DNA of 64,000 nucleotides from contig NZ_JAGSPA010000002.1 in assembly GCF_019204005.1 (NCBI RefSeq), positions 434,001-498,000 of the forward strand, written 5' to 3'. Each line of letters opens with the position of its first letter. Within the stretch, counting starts at the first letter, position 1. The DNA comes from Pacificimonas pallii. Its GTDB lineage: Bacteria > Pseudomonadota > Alphaproteobacteria > Sphingomonadales > Sphingomonadaceae. Positions 19,660 to 27,895 of the stretch are shown here, one piece after another. The notes under the pieces are model-generated. The model was not told the DNA's origin. It ran no database searches and saw only the letters and a program-made list of their open reading frames with translations. Made by a program: the position numbers and the translations under genes.

Positions 19660-19915
19660 AAAAGACGTGATGCGTGATCGTCATGATTTCCGAGCGGCTG
19701 GGTCAGCAGAAACACATGCCTGCCGGAATGTGCAGACGACATTATCCGCGGATATCAACGCTGAGGTCGCAGACTGGCACGCGCATTGGCGCGGTCCGGC
19801 GGGAGGCGTCCATCAGCGATAAATATTGGACTGGAGGAGATGTCACCGAACGGGCGCGCGGTCACGGCGCCAGCTGCGGAGGCTTTCAGCCACTTGTCGC
19901 CGCGTTGATGGACCG
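19660..19915. other. Gene-free stretch between receptor promoter and csbD promoter
   Basis: I see no supportable gene here on either strand; the short open frames have no ribosome-binding site or recognisable sequence. The stretch separates two divergent transcription units. Confidence 0.5.
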
Positions 19916-19940
19916 GGAACATGGATAGAGCGCATTCGTT
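19916..19940 (+). promoter_or_regulatory. EcfG-type (general stress) promoter of csbD
   Basis: GGAAC (19916-19920) and CGTT (19937-19940) are separated by 16 bases, the spacing known for the alphaproteobacterial extracytoplasmic sigma factor EcfG. The csbD start codon is 37 bases downstream. Confidence 0.7.
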
Positions 19941-19976
19941 TCGACAACACGTGCATTCCGCACGAGGATGACGATC

Positions 19977-20168
19977 ATGAGCGAATATAGCGACAAGGCG
20001 GAGGGCAAGGCCAATCAGGCCGCCGGCAACATCAAGCAGGGTGTCGGCAAACTGACCGGTGACAAGGAAATGCAGCGCGAAGGACAGACGCAGGAGACCA
20101 AAGGCGACCTGCAAGAAGGCGTCGGCAAGGTAAAAGGCGCCGTCAAGGATGTCATCGACGACGTCTGA
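19977..20168 (+). CDS. CsbD family stress protein
   Basis: CsbD-like proteins are small, hydrophilic, stress-induced proteins of unknown mechanism. The 63-residue product is almost entirely charged and polar, with the family repeats DKAEGKANQAAGNIKQGVGK and GDLQEGVGKVKGAVKD. I chose ATG 19977, 9 bases after GAGG; an ATG at 19968 is too close to that site. The EcfG-type promoter immediately upstream fits control by the general stress response. A GCCGTCC/GGACGGC hairpin at 20250-20269 may close the transcript. Confidence 0.88.
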   Translation: MSEYSDKAEGKANQAAGNIKQGVGKLTGDKEMQREGQTQETKGDLQEGVGKVKGAVKDVIDDV

Positions 20169-20370
20169 TCACATTTGCAGGCCAGTTGCGCAGCAGCACC
20201 GCCCGTGAATTTCACCCGTCCGCCCCGGCTGTGAAATCCACGGGCGGCGGCCGTCCGGGGGAGGACGGCTCCGTCTGTCAGGCGGATGGCGGAACTTCGT
20301 GAGTGGGCGGACAGGAATCATGCCGAACCCGCCTATCTGGGGCGGTGTTTGCCTTTGCCGATCCTGAATT

Positions 20371-20384
20371 TTGATCCTGCTCAA
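20371..20384 (+). promoter_or_regulatory. FNR/FixK-type box upstream of hemN
   Basis: TTGATCCTGCTCAA matches TTGA-N6-TCAA perfectly. It ends 35 bases before the hemN start. The same 14 bases occur in reverse orientation at 25694-25707. Confidence 0.85.
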
Positions 20385-20419
20385 GATACGGCAGGCTAGC
20401 GCAAGGCAAAGGCGGGGTC

Positions 20420-21742
20420 ATGTGGACCTATCATCATGATCTGCTCGCCCGGCCCGTGCCGCGCTATACGAGCTTTCCCACCGCCGCCGAATTCTCTCCC
20501 GATACGTGCGCCGGCGATTATGCGGACGCCCTGGGCGCGGTTCGCGAAGACGCCGAAATATCGCTTTACGTGCACATCCCCTATTGCGAGCAGATCTGCT
20601 GGTATTGCGGCTGCAATACCGGCCGCGCCAATGGCAGGGCGCGCGTATCGAGCTATCTAGCTGCCCTCTTCGAGGAGATCTTTACGGTCGCCAAATGTCT
20701 TGGCGCGCGCGGGAAGATCGGACGCATCGCCTTTGGCGGGGGCAGCCCCAATGCGCTGAAGGCCGATGAATTTCAGGAGCTTGTCCGGCGGCTGACGAAC
20801 AGCTTTGCGGCGGAGTCGCCGCTCGTCTCCGTCGAGCTTGACCCGCGCGGTTTCGGCCCGTCCTGGGCGCAGGCGCTATCGGAAGTTGGCGCGGCGCATG
20901 CGAGCCTTGGCGTCCAGACATTCGCGCCGCACGTGCAGCACGCCATTGGCCGCGTCCAGCCGGAGGCGGACATCCGCGATGCCGTGGCGGCCCTGCGCGC
21001 GGCGGGCATCCGTTCGCTTAATTTCGACCTGATGTACGGTCTGCCGGGACAGGATAGCGATGATCTGAGGGAAACGATCGAAACCGCCATAACCCTGCGG
21101 CCCGAGCGTATCGCGCTGTTCGGTTATGCCCATATGCCGAAAGCGATCCCGCGTCAGTGCCGGATTGACGCCCGCAGCCTGGCGGGTGCGGCGGAGCGGT
21201 TCGACATGGCGGCGCGGGGTCACGACATGCTGGTGGCGGCGGGCTATGAAGCGATCGGCTTCGACCATTTCGCGCTGCCGCATGACCCGCTGGCGGCAGC
21301 GGCGCGCGCGGGCAGGCTGCGGCGGAATTTTCAGGGCTTTACCGAGGACGGTGCGGACGTACTGATCGGTTTGGGTGCATCAGCGATCAGTCAGTTTCCC
21401 GACCTGATCGTACAGAATGAGAAAAATATCGGGCGCTACCGCATGCGTGCGGGCGCGGGACAGCTTTGCGCTGATAAGGGCGTCAGGCGCTCCGCCCGCG
21501 ACCGGGCGCGCGGCCGGGCGATCGAGACCCTGCTCTGCCACGGCCATGCCGACCTGACGGGCACGGGGCTGACAGAGGCGGAATGGTCGGCATTCGCCGT
21601 CTTCCAGCGTCGCCAATTGCTGACCGTGGACGGCGGCACATTGCGGCTGGCCGCCGATGCCGCCCCCTATGCCCGCAGCATTGCCGCCGCGCTCGACCCC
21701 TATCGCCAGAACAGCGCAGGACGGTTCAGCCATGCGGTTTGA
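20420..21742 (+). CDS. hemN: Oxygen-independent coproporphyrinogen III dehydrogenase
   Basis: HemN is a radical SAM enzyme that replaces the O2-dependent oxidase in heme synthesis under low oxygen. The 440-residue product has the radical SAM/Fe-S motif CEQICWYCGC (Cys56, 60, 63, 65). It also shows IAFGGGSPNAL, LGVQTFAPHVQHAIGR, LNFDLMYGLPGQ and FAYAH-like FGYAHMPKAIPRQ. A perfect FNR/FixK box lies just upstream, as expected for microaerobic induction. The 3' end overlaps the next small frame by 11 bp. It supplies heme when oxygen is scarce and opens the low-oxygen island. Confidence 0.94.
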   Translation: MWTYHHDLLARPVPRYTSFPTAAEFSPDTCAGDYADALGAVREDAEISLYVHIPYCEQICWYCGCNTGRANGRARVSSYLAALFEEIFTVAKCLGARGKIGRIAFGGGSPNALKADEFQELVRRLTNSFAAESPLVSVELDPRGFGPSWAQALSEVGAAHASLGVQTFAPHVQHAIGRVQPEADIRDAVAALRAAGIRSLNFDLMYGLPGQDSDDLRETIETAITLRPERIALFGYAHMPKAIPRQCRIDARSLAGAAERFDMAARGHDMLVAAGYEAIGFDHFALPHDPLAAAARAGRLRRNFQGFTEDGADVLIGLGASAISQFPDLIVQNEKNIGRYRMRAGAGQLCADKGVRRSARDRARGRAIETLLCHGHADLTGTGLTEAEWSAFAVFQRRQLLTVDGGTLRLAADAAPYARSIAAALDPYRQNSAGRFSHAV

Positions 21743-21980
21743 CCGGGCCGCGCACATCCTGGCGACGCTCGCTCTGCCGGCCGCGATGCTCTCGCCCGCA
21801 CCGCCCGCAGAAGCGAACATGCTGCGCCTGCCGCTATGCAGTGGCGGCAGCCTGGAAATTCCGTTTGACGGCGAGGACACGCCGCCCGCGCCGTCCCCGG
21901 CCTGTCATGCCGCCTGCCTGCGGGAACGGGAACCGAAATCCGCCGTGAGGAAATCCGTCGTGAGGCGGGCTGCTGCCTAA
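21732..21980 (+). CDS. Small exported hypothetical protein overlapping hemN
   Basis: I do not recognise this 82-residue protein. The N-terminus MRFDRAAHILATLALPAAML with AEA looks like a signal peptide. The mature part contains three cysteines (LPLCSGG, PACHAACLRERE) and an Arg-rich end, which could bind metal or form disulfides. It overlaps the hemN stop by 11 bp and so is probably translated from the same mRNA. Its own stop overlaps the convergent L,D-transpeptidase gene by 4 bp. Confidence 0.5.
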   Translation: MRFDRAAHILATLALPAAMLSPAPPAEANMLRLPLCSGGSLEIPFDGEDTPPAPSPACHAACLREREPKSAVRKSVVRRAAA

Positions 21981-22576
21981 CGATCCGCGTAAATGAGCCG
22001 GCCGGGGCCGAGCCGGTCGAGGACGCCCGCGATTTCCGATTGTTCGAACGCGAAACACCCCTGACTGCGGCCAATGCGGCCCTGGTCGCGCGCCATGCCC
22101 GAATCGACATACCAGGCGCCGTGCACGACAATGGCGCGGGGTTCGGCATTGCTGTTGCTGTCGTCCAGCCCGGCAAGGCGCAGCGACCGGCCATATTTGC
22201 CGCGATAATAGGTGGTGGTCAGATAAGCGCCCGATGACGTCGCGTGCGAGCCGGACCGGTTTGAGAAACGCTGCAGAAAGCCGCTATGATCGGGGTCGGA
22301 GCCGCTGCCATGGGCGACAAGCAGGCTTTGCGCCGCCCCGCTGGCGATATCGACGATGTGAAAGCGTGCCGTGCCGGACGGGCTCGCAAAGTCGGCGATG
22401 CCGATGCGGTCCCTGTGCGTGAATATATCGCCGTGCCGGTCAAGCGCGGCAAGGGCCCGGTCGAGGAGCCTTGGCCGGGCTGCCGAAGCGGCGCGGGCAG
22501 GAAGGGCGCGGGCGGCGGCAGCGGCGGCGGCGGCCAGCGTGATCATGCGCCGCCGTGTCATTGTAGACTTATCCAT
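21977..22576 (-). CDS. L,D-transpeptidase catalytic domain protein (YkuD_2-like), exported
   Basis: These enzymes make 3-3 cross-links or modify peptidoglycan through a cysteine nucleophile in the periplasm. The 199-residue product begins with a twin-arginine-like signal (TRRRMITLAAAAAAAARALP), then FHIVDIASGAAQSLLVAHGSG, IVVHGAWYVDSGM and the active site GRSQGCFAF with the S-x-G-C motif. The start could also be ATG 22561 at the twin-arginine segment. An FNR/FixK box lies 125 bp upstream of this start and 73 bp upstream of the divergent nitroreductase gene. It is the first of three L,D-transpeptidases in the island. Confidence 0.8.
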   Translation of the reverse strand: MDKSTMTRRRMITLAAAAAAAARALPARAASAARPRLLDRALAALDRHGDIFTHRDRIGIADFASPSGTARFHIVDIASGAAQSLLVAHGSGSDPDHSGFLQRFSNRSGSHATSSGAYLTTTYYRGKYGRSLRLAGLDDSNSNAEPRAIVVHGAWYVDSGMARDQGRIGRSQGCFAFEQSEIAGVLDRLGPGRLIYADR

Positions 22577-22701
22577 ATTTGTCACTGCCCTGAAATTTCC
22601 ATCTCCTGAACATGGCGGTTCGCATGGCAAACGCAGGTGCGGAGGGGAGCGTCGCCAGCGGTCACCCCAGGCATTCATAATCCAGGCCGTGCGGGCGCGC
22701 G

Positions 22702-22715
22702 TTGATCCCGGTCAA
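22702..22715. promoter_or_regulatory. FNR/FixK-type box between L,D-transpeptidase and nitroreductase genes
   Basis: TTGATCCCGGTCAA is a perfect TTGA-N6-TCAA site in the divergent intergenic region. The spacing favours the plus-strand nitroreductase; it may also serve the minus-strand gene. Confidence 0.82.
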
Positions 22716-22788
22716 GCGGCAGCATCCGCGGATTTCCTAAGTCTCCTGCCATTCCCGATGGGCCGTGCGGCCTGGAAAGAGGCGACCG

Positions 22789-23943
22789 ATGCGCGTTACA
22801 CCAATATCTCCGAGTGCCATTAGCAGACGTGCCTTCGGCAAGGGGGTGCTGGCGGCCTCCTCCGCCGGCCTGCTGGCCGGATGCGGCGCTGCGGGCGCGA
22901 TGGGCGGTTATGAGCAGCTTGCCGCGGCGCTGCGCGTCCCCCTGAGCGGTGAAGCGACCATGCCGGAGCTGATCCGGTACGCGACGCTCGCCGCCAACGC
23001 GCATAATGCCCAGCCCTGGCTGTTCGTGCCGGGAGAGGGCGGGACGCTTGCCATCATGCCCGATCCGTCGCGCCGGACGCCCATTGTCGATCCCGACGAT
23101 CATCATCTTTACGTTAGCCTGGGCTGCGCGCTCGAAAATTTGCTGATTGCGGCGGAAGCGACGGGGCAGGCCGCGCTTCCCCACCCTCTTGCCGCCGCCA
23201 ATCCCGGCGTGGGTGTGGCGTTTGGCAGTACGGGCAAACCGCCCGGGCCGCTATTCTGGGCGATCACGCGCAGGCAGTGCACGCGCAGCACCTATAGCGG
23301 GACGCCCGTCGCGAAAGCGGATCTGGACAAGCTGCTGTCGGCCGCCGCGATGGATGACATCGATATCCGGCTGATAACCGATGCGGGGCGCATGGCGCGC
23401 GTCGCGGAATATGTGGTGGAGGGCAATGAACGGCAACTCGACAATCCTGCGTTCATCGCGGAACTGAAGGACTGGATCCGTTTCGATACGAAAAGCGCGC
23501 TCAGGACGCGCGACGGGCTGTTCAATGCCGTCTCGGGCCAACCCGCCATTCCCGCCTGGCTCGCCAAAGGGCTGTTTCCTCTGGTGTTCAGGAAAGACAG
23601 CGAGAACAGCCGTTACCGGGAGCAGATCGCATCTTCCGCCGGGATCGCCGTGTTCACCGCCGCCGGCGAGGATCCCGATCACTGGATCCGGGTCGGCCGC
23701 AGTTATCAGCGGTTTGCCTTGATGGCGACGGCGATGAACATTCGTCACGCGCATGTGAACCAGCCTGTCGAGGTGGAAGACCTGCGCCCGGATTTCGCGC
23801 AGTGGCTGGGCGTCGGCGATGCCCGGCCCAGCCTGGTGATCCGGTTCGGTTATGCGCCCGCGCTGCCCATGTCGCTAAGGCGTTCGGTGGCGGCGGTAAC
23901 GCGGCCCACCCGGACGAGCCCCTCTCAGGCCAGTCCCGCCTAG
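22789..23943 (+). CDS. Acg-like FMN-binding nitroreductase-family protein, Tat lipoprotein
   Basis: The 384-residue product has a twin-arginine signal SRRAFGKGVLAASSAGLLAG with a lipobox cysteine (Cys32). It is followed by two nitroreductase-like halves typical of the Acg group: IRYATLAANAHNAQPWLF (FMN contact Asn-Ala-Gln), DPDDHHLYVSLGCALENLLI, ITRRQCTRSTYSG and FALMATAMNIRHAHVNQPVE. Acg (Rv2032) of Mycobacterium tuberculosis belongs to the DosR hypoxia regulon and binds FMN without a known reductase activity. I chose ATG 22789, 7-9 bases after AAAGAGG. The upstream FNR/FixK box ties it to low oxygen. A periplasmic, membrane-anchored location is inferred. Confidence 0.82.
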   Translation: MRVTPISPSAISRRAFGKGVLAASSAGLLAGCGAAGAMGGYEQLAAALRVPLSGEATMPELIRYATLAANAHNAQPWLFVPGEGGTLAIMPDPSRRTPIVDPDDHHLYVSLGCALENLLIAAEATGQAALPHPLAAANPGVGVAFGSTGKPPGPLFWAITRRQCTRSTYSGTPVAKADLDKLLSAAAMDDIDIRLITDAGRMARVAEYVVEGNERQLDNPAFIAELKDWIRFDTKSALRTRDGLFNAVSGQPAIPAWLAKGLFPLVFRKDSENSRYREQIASSAGIAVFTAAGEDPDHWIRVGRSYQRFALMATAMNIRHAHVNQPVEVEDLRPDFAQWLGVGDARPSLVIRFGYAPALPMSLRRSVAAVTRPTRTSPSQASPA

Positions 23944-23955
23944 GCCGGGCGGGGA

Positions 23956-24507
23956 TCAGCCAAGTGTCTTCGTTAACACCACAATGCTGCCGTCATCGGG
24001 ATCGCTGGCGGCGGTAAAGCCCATTTCGCGTTCCATCTGGATGGCGGCGCGATGCTCGCGGCTTTCGATGGACTTCAGCGTCTGGAATCCGCGCGCTTCG
24101 GCAAATCGCGCGACATGGCTCAGCAGCGCCCAGCCTATGCCGCGGCCTTTATAATCCTCATGCATGACCATGGCGACTTCAGCCGTCTCCATCCTGTCAT
24201 CGCCGGCCAGCATGGCGGTGGCGACCAGGTCATGTGTTTCCGCATCGAAGGCAAGGAAGTTTTCCGTTCGGCGATGATCGACGTGCGACAGGGCGTGGAT
24301 CTGGTCCTCGCTCACCTGCCGCATCGGCGACAGGAAGCGGAAGCGCAGATCCTCGGGTGTGACGTGGCGAAAAAACGCATCGAGCCGGGCTTCGTCATCC
24401 TCGTGAGCGGGGCGCACACGGATATCGCGGCCGCTGCGTGTTTCCAGCCTGCCGCGCCAGCCATTGTGCGCATCGGGCAGGCCGTCTTCGATTTCGAGCA
24501 TGGTCAT
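23956..24507 (-). CDS. GNAT family N-acetyltransferase
   Basis: Predicted acetyl-CoA-dependent acyltransferase of 183 residues; the target is unknown. The GNAT core is visible: IRVRPAHEDDEARLDAFFRH at the N-terminus, AEVAMVMHEDYKGRGIGWAL (acetyl-CoA loop with R-G-x-G), and the C-terminal AAIQMEREMGF. It is similar to the acetyltransferase domain found in protein lysine acetyltransferases of the Pat type, so protein acetylation when acetyl-CoA builds up is one possibility. A perfect FNR/FixK box lies 58 bp upstream. Confidence 0.82.
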   Translation of the reverse strand: MTMLEIEDGLPDAHNGWRGRLETRSGRDIRVRPAHEDDEARLDAFFRHVTPEDLRFRFLSPMRQVSEDQIHALSHVDHRRTENFLAFDAETHDLVATAMLAGDDRMETAEVAMVMHEDYKGRGIGWALLSHVARFAEARGFQTLKSIESREHRAAIQMEREMGFTAASDPDDGSIVVLTKTLG

Positions 24508-24565
24508 GACGGTCTCTCCTGAAAAGCATGTGCCGACCTGCTAGGCGATGTTCGGAGGCCGGATA

Positions 24566-24579
24566 TTGACGGGCATCAA
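24566..24579 (-). promoter_or_regulatory. FNR/FixK-type box upstream of the GNAT gene
   Basis: TTGACGGGCATCAA, a perfect TTGA-N6-TCAA site, 58 bases upstream of the acetyltransferase start. No plus-strand gene starts nearby. Confidence 0.82.
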
Positions 24580-24659
24580 CCGCAGCCATGCGCACGCGCC
24601 GCAAGCGGCGGTGTCGATGCAGCCCGCGGCCTATGGCGAGAGGCGGCGGCAGGCACCGG

Positions 24660-25637
24660 TCAATCGGGCGGGCCTTCGCCGTTTGTGCCCCGCATGATGA
24701 GACCGCGGCTCAGCACCGGACGAGGCGCGAGACTGTCGGGGGTGACCACGACGGTCGTTCCCACGACGAGTTCCGCCGCCAGCAAATTCCGAAATGGCAA
24801 GGCGAGTCCCAGTTTGGCGCGCTCGTCAGCCGAAATTTGAACGGGCTGGTCATTGTCATCTGCGAGGGGGACTTTCAGCCACCGAAAGCTGTCCGCCTCC
24901 GGGTTCGCCGCAGCGAGCGTATAGACCTCAAGGCCGGTCACGTCGCGGCCAAGGACCACTGGTGCCGCGCCGATCTCGACGCCGTTCCTCAGCACGTGAA
25001 TCTCGCGATCGGCCGCACTGACGATGATGGAAATCGGTCCTTTCGGCGCGCGTTCGGGATGCCAGCTAAGCTCCAGATGGTCCAGCGCGCCCTGCGGTTC
25101 GTCAGGCGTCAGAAGGGCAGGGCCAGGCGCAATGCGCGGGATGCTATCCACCTGCGTGACGATGACGGTCATGCCGACCGCGGATTCATCGTATAGCAGG
25201 CGGGCGAAGGCCTGCGGCAGGCGGATGCAACCGTCCAGAACCGGGCAGTGCCCCGCGTCATGGCCATGGAGCGAAACGCCCGACCAGGTCATCCGCTGCA
25301 TGAAAGGAACGCGGCTTTCCGTACCTTCACTGGCGCGGTGCTCCAGCTGCTTTTCCAGGATGGTGAAGACACCGGGCGGAGCCGGTGCCCGCGGCGTTCC
25401 GGCATTGATGGCGGCGATGCCGATGGGAATGCCGTTCCTGTACATATAGGCGCGCGACGTCGGCACGCTGACGACCATCAGCAGTGGCCCTTCGGGTGCG
25501 ACCGCTTCGGCCCAGAGAAATTCGCCTGGTTTTAACGCGGCGACGCGGCCCTCGATGGTCCCCTCGGTCAGCGCATGCTGCGCCGCGGTCGGCACGGCGA
25601 GCAGCATGACGAAGAGGCTGATGATGATCCTTATCAT
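24660..25637 (-). CDS. L,D-transpeptidase with variant active site and duplicated domain
   Basis: Exported peptidoglycan enzyme candidate of 325 residues. A signal peptide (MIRIIISLFVMLLAVPTAAQ) is followed by a YkuD domain (GPLLMVVSVPTSRAYMYRNG, then SLHGHDAGHCPVLDGCIRLP). The catalytic Cys137 and upstream His124 are present, but the usual S-H-G-C is L-D-G-C. The C-terminal half repeats the beginning of the domain (GPISIIVSAADREIHVLRNG) without a catalytic motif. I chose ATG 25637, behind CAGGAG. It is paralogous to the protein at 26820-27821. It is divergent from adh with a shared FNR/FixK box 57 bp upstream. Confidence 0.8.
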   Translation of the reverse strand: MIRIIISLFVMLLAVPTAAQHALTEGTIEGRVAALKPGEFLWAEAVAPEGPLLMVVSVPTSRAYMYRNGIPIGIAAINAGTPRAPAPPGVFTILEKQLEHRASEGTESRVPFMQRMTWSGVSLHGHDAGHCPVLDGCIRLPQAFARLLYDESAVGMTVIVTQVDSIPRIAPGPALLTPDEPQGALDHLELSWHPERAPKGPISIIVSAADREIHVLRNGVEIGAAPVVLGRDVTGLEVYTLAAANPEADSFRWLKVPLADDNDQPVQISADERAKLGLALPFRNLLAAELVVGTTVVVTPDSLAPRPVLSRGLIMRGTNGEGPPD

Positions 25638-25693
25638 AATGGGGCTCCTGTTCCGGTTGCCAGCACGTCTGCCAGCTTGCCGCATCCCGCCAC

Positions 25694-25707
25694 TTGAGCA
25701 GGATCAA
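25694..25707. promoter_or_regulatory. FNR/FixK-type box between L,D-transpeptidase and alcohol dehydrogenase genes
   Basis: TTGAGCAGGATCAA, a perfect TTGA-N6-TCAA site. It lies about 57 bases upstream of the minus-strand start and about 61 upstream of the plus-strand start. A possible -10 element GCATAA at 25726-25731 fits a class II position for adh. Confidence 0.87.
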
Positions 25708-25768
25708 CAGCCGCCCGGTTCGAAAGCATAAGCGGAACAGCAGATCTTACGCACCAGGAGCGAATCAC

Positions 25769-26791
25769 ATGACACAGATGATGAGAGCGGCCGTCGTGAC
25801 GGAACTCGGCAGGCCGCTGGAACTGCGCGAGGTTGCCGTTCCCGAAGCCGGACCTGGTCAGGTTCTTGTAAGGGTAAGGGCGTCGGGCGTCTGTCATACC
25901 GATCTGCACGCGGCCACCGGCGACTGGCCGGTAAAGCCCAGCGTTCCCTTCATTCCCGGCCATGAAGGTGTCGGCGAGGTCGCCGTCGTGGGGCAGGGCG
26001 TCACGCATCTGAAGGAAGGCGACCGGGTCGGCGTTCCGTGGCTGCACACGGCCTGCGCCCGCTGCGATCATTGCATGGGCGGCTGGGAAACATTATGCGA
26101 AAGCCAGCAGATGACCGGTTACACGGTCGACGGTGCCTATGCGGATTATGTCCGCGCTGACGCCGACTATGTCGGTGTGCTGCCCGACAGTCTCGATTTC
26201 GGAACCGCGGCGCCTGTCCTGTGCGCAGGGGTCACTGTCTATAAAGGGCTGAAGGAAACCGAAGTCCGCCCCGGCCAATGGGTCGCCATTTCCGGTATTG
26301 GCGGCCTTGGCCACATGGCGGTGCAATATGCCAAGGCCATGGGGATGCGGGTGATCGCGGTCGATATCGCCGAAGACAAGCTGGCGCTGGCACGCGATCT
26401 GGGCGCGGACGAGACCATCGACGCCTCCCGTAGCGACGCGGCGGCGGAGGTTCAGGCACAGATTGGCGGCGCGCATGGCGCGCTGGTGACGGCGGTCGGC
26501 AATGCGGCCTTCTCGCAGGCGGTGGCGATGCTGCGGCGGCGCGGTACGATCGCCATGGTCGGCGTGCCGCCGGGCAGCTTTCCGCTGCCGATTTTCGAGA
26601 CCGTCGTAAAACGGCTGACCGTCCGGGGCTCGATCGTCGGCACGCGTCTCGACCTGAGGGAAGCGCTTGGGTTTGCCGCGCGCGGCGAGGTCAAGACGCA
26701 TTTCAACTGGGGCAAACTCGATGATATCAACGGCATTTTCGATCGGATGCGCGCGGGGAAGATCGACGGCCGCGTTGTGCTTGAGATATGA
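25769..26791 (+). CDS. Zinc-dependent alcohol dehydrogenase (AdhP-like)
   Basis: Predicted NAD-dependent alcohol/aldehyde oxidoreductase that can re-oxidize NADH during fermentation. The 340-residue MDR-family protein has the catalytic zinc motif SGVCHTDLHAATGDWP and PGHEGVGEVAVVGQGV. The structural zinc lobe has cysteines in HTACARCDHCMGGWETLCES, and the Rossmann motif is SGIGGLGHMAVQYAKAMG. I chose ATG 25769, 8 bases after AGGAG. The frame is open further upstream to 25694, but that part covers the FNR/FixK box. Low-oxygen induction is inferred from this box. Confidence 0.9.
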   Translation: MTQMMRAAVVTELGRPLELREVAVPEAGPGQVLVRVRASGVCHTDLHAATGDWPVKPSVPFIPGHEGVGEVAVVGQGVTHLKEGDRVGVPWLHTACARCDHCMGGWETLCESQQMTGYTVDGAYADYVRADADYVGVLPDSLDFGTAAPVLCAGVTVYKGLKETEVRPGQWVAISGIGGLGHMAVQYAKAMGMRVIAVDIAEDKLALARDLGADETIDASRSDAAAEVQAQIGGAHGALVTAVGNAAFSQAVAMLRRRGTIAMVGVPPGSFPLPIFETVVKRLTVRGSIVGTRLDLREALGFAARGEVKTHFNWGKLDDINGIFDRMRAGKIDGRVVLEI

Positions 26792-26819
26792 ACGCGCCGC
26801 TGATCGCAGGCCGGACCCG

Positions 26820-27821
26820 TCAGTCCTCGCTTTCCGGCGCCTCGATATTCCCCGCCTCCATGATGGTCAGCGGATCGCCGGTGCTGTCGCCGCGCAGCGT
26901 GTCGGGTGTCAGGATGACCGACGTGCCCGGCACGAGCACGGTATCGAGATGCTTCCGGAAGGCCCTGCTCGTGCTGAATTGCAAAGGAGCATCGTCGCTG
27001 AGTTTCCGGTCGCGGCCCAGCAGCTGGACCTCCAGCCACTCGATCCCCGTGTCCCCCTCCTGAATGACATAGGCATGGGTGGCATCGCCCGGCCCGGTGA
27101 GTTCGACAGGCGCGCGTCCGATTTCCCTGCCATTCCTCAGGATGTGCAATTCCCTGTCGGCGGCGCTGACGACGATCGAGACCGGTCCGGTGGGTGACAG
27201 GTCCGGCCGCCAATAGGTCATCCCCCGCTGGTGCGCAGGCGGTATCGAGACCCTGCCGTTCAGGAAAATCCCGGGTTCCGGCGCGAGCCTTGGGACCGCG
27301 TCGGCGTCGGTGATGACGACCGTGATGCCAAGTGCGGTCACGCCATAAAGCAGTCTGGCGAATTCGTGGGGCAGGCGGATACAGCCATGCGAGGCGGGAT
27401 AGCCCGGCAGATTGCCCGCATGCAGGGCGACACCGCCCCAGGTCAGCCGCTGCATATAGGGCATGGGCGCATTATTGTAGAGATTGGAATAATGTTCGAC
27501 GCGCTTTTGCAGCACGGTGAATAGCCCGGTCGGTGTTTCGTGTCCCTTGCGGCCCGTGGAAACGGTGGAAATACCGATGGGAACGCCGTTTCGATAAACA
27601 TATGCCCGTTGCAGCGGGCGGCTGATGACGATGAGGACCGGACCCTGCGGCGCGGCGTTTTCGGCCCAGATGAAATCGCCGGGCGAGAGATCCGCCACCA
27701 GCGCCTCCACCGTGCCGCTGGTAAGCGGCGTCTGGGCCGCGGAAGGGAGTGCGGCGAATGTCAGCGCGAAGGTGGCGGCGAGGGAGGCGGCAAAGGGAAC
27801 GGGTAGGAACGGTTTTGTCAT
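26820..27821 (-). CDS. L,D-transpeptidase (YkuD) with duplicated domain
   Basis: Exported peptidoglycan cross-linking enzyme candidate of 333 residues. A signal peptide ends at LPSAAQ, then comes GPVLIVISRPLQRAYVYRNG and the canonical active site VALHAGNLPGYPASHGCIRL (His134, S-H-G-C at 144-147). As in its paralog at 24660-25637, the C-terminal half repeats the domain start (GPVSIVVSAADRELHILRNG) without catalytic residues. The start may instead be ATG 27848, which adds MNILEKVCE. A near-perfect FNR/FixK box lies 61 bp upstream. It is convergent with adh, 28 bp apart. Confidence 0.85.
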   Translation of the reverse strand: MTKPFLPVPFAASLAATFALTFAALPSAAQTPLTSGTVEALVADLSPGDFIWAENAAPQGPVLIVISRPLQRAYVYRNGVPIGISTVSTGRKGHETPTGLFTVLQKRVEHYSNLYNNAPMPYMQRLTWGGVALHAGNLPGYPASHGCIRLPHEFARLLYGVTALGITVVITDADAVPRLAPEPGIFLNGRVSIPPAHQRGMTYWRPDLSPTGPVSIVVSAADRELHILRNGREIGRAPVELTGPGDATHAYVIQEGDTGIEWLEVQLLGRDRKLSDDAPLQFSTSRAFRKHLDTVLVPGTSVILTPDTLRGDSTGDPLTIMEAGNIEAPESED

Positions 27822-27881
27822 CTCACATACTTTTTCCAGGATATTCATATGGCGGGCGTAATGTCTGGATGTCGTCCCGCC

Positions 27882-27895
27882 TTGTCGCCGGTCAA
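27882..27895 (-). promoter_or_regulatory. Near-consensus FNR/FixK box upstream of L,D-transpeptidase
   Basis: TTGTCGCCGGTCAA has one deviation from TTGA-N6-TCAA and sits 61 bases upstream of the chosen start, the same distance as the perfect boxes. Confidence 0.6.
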
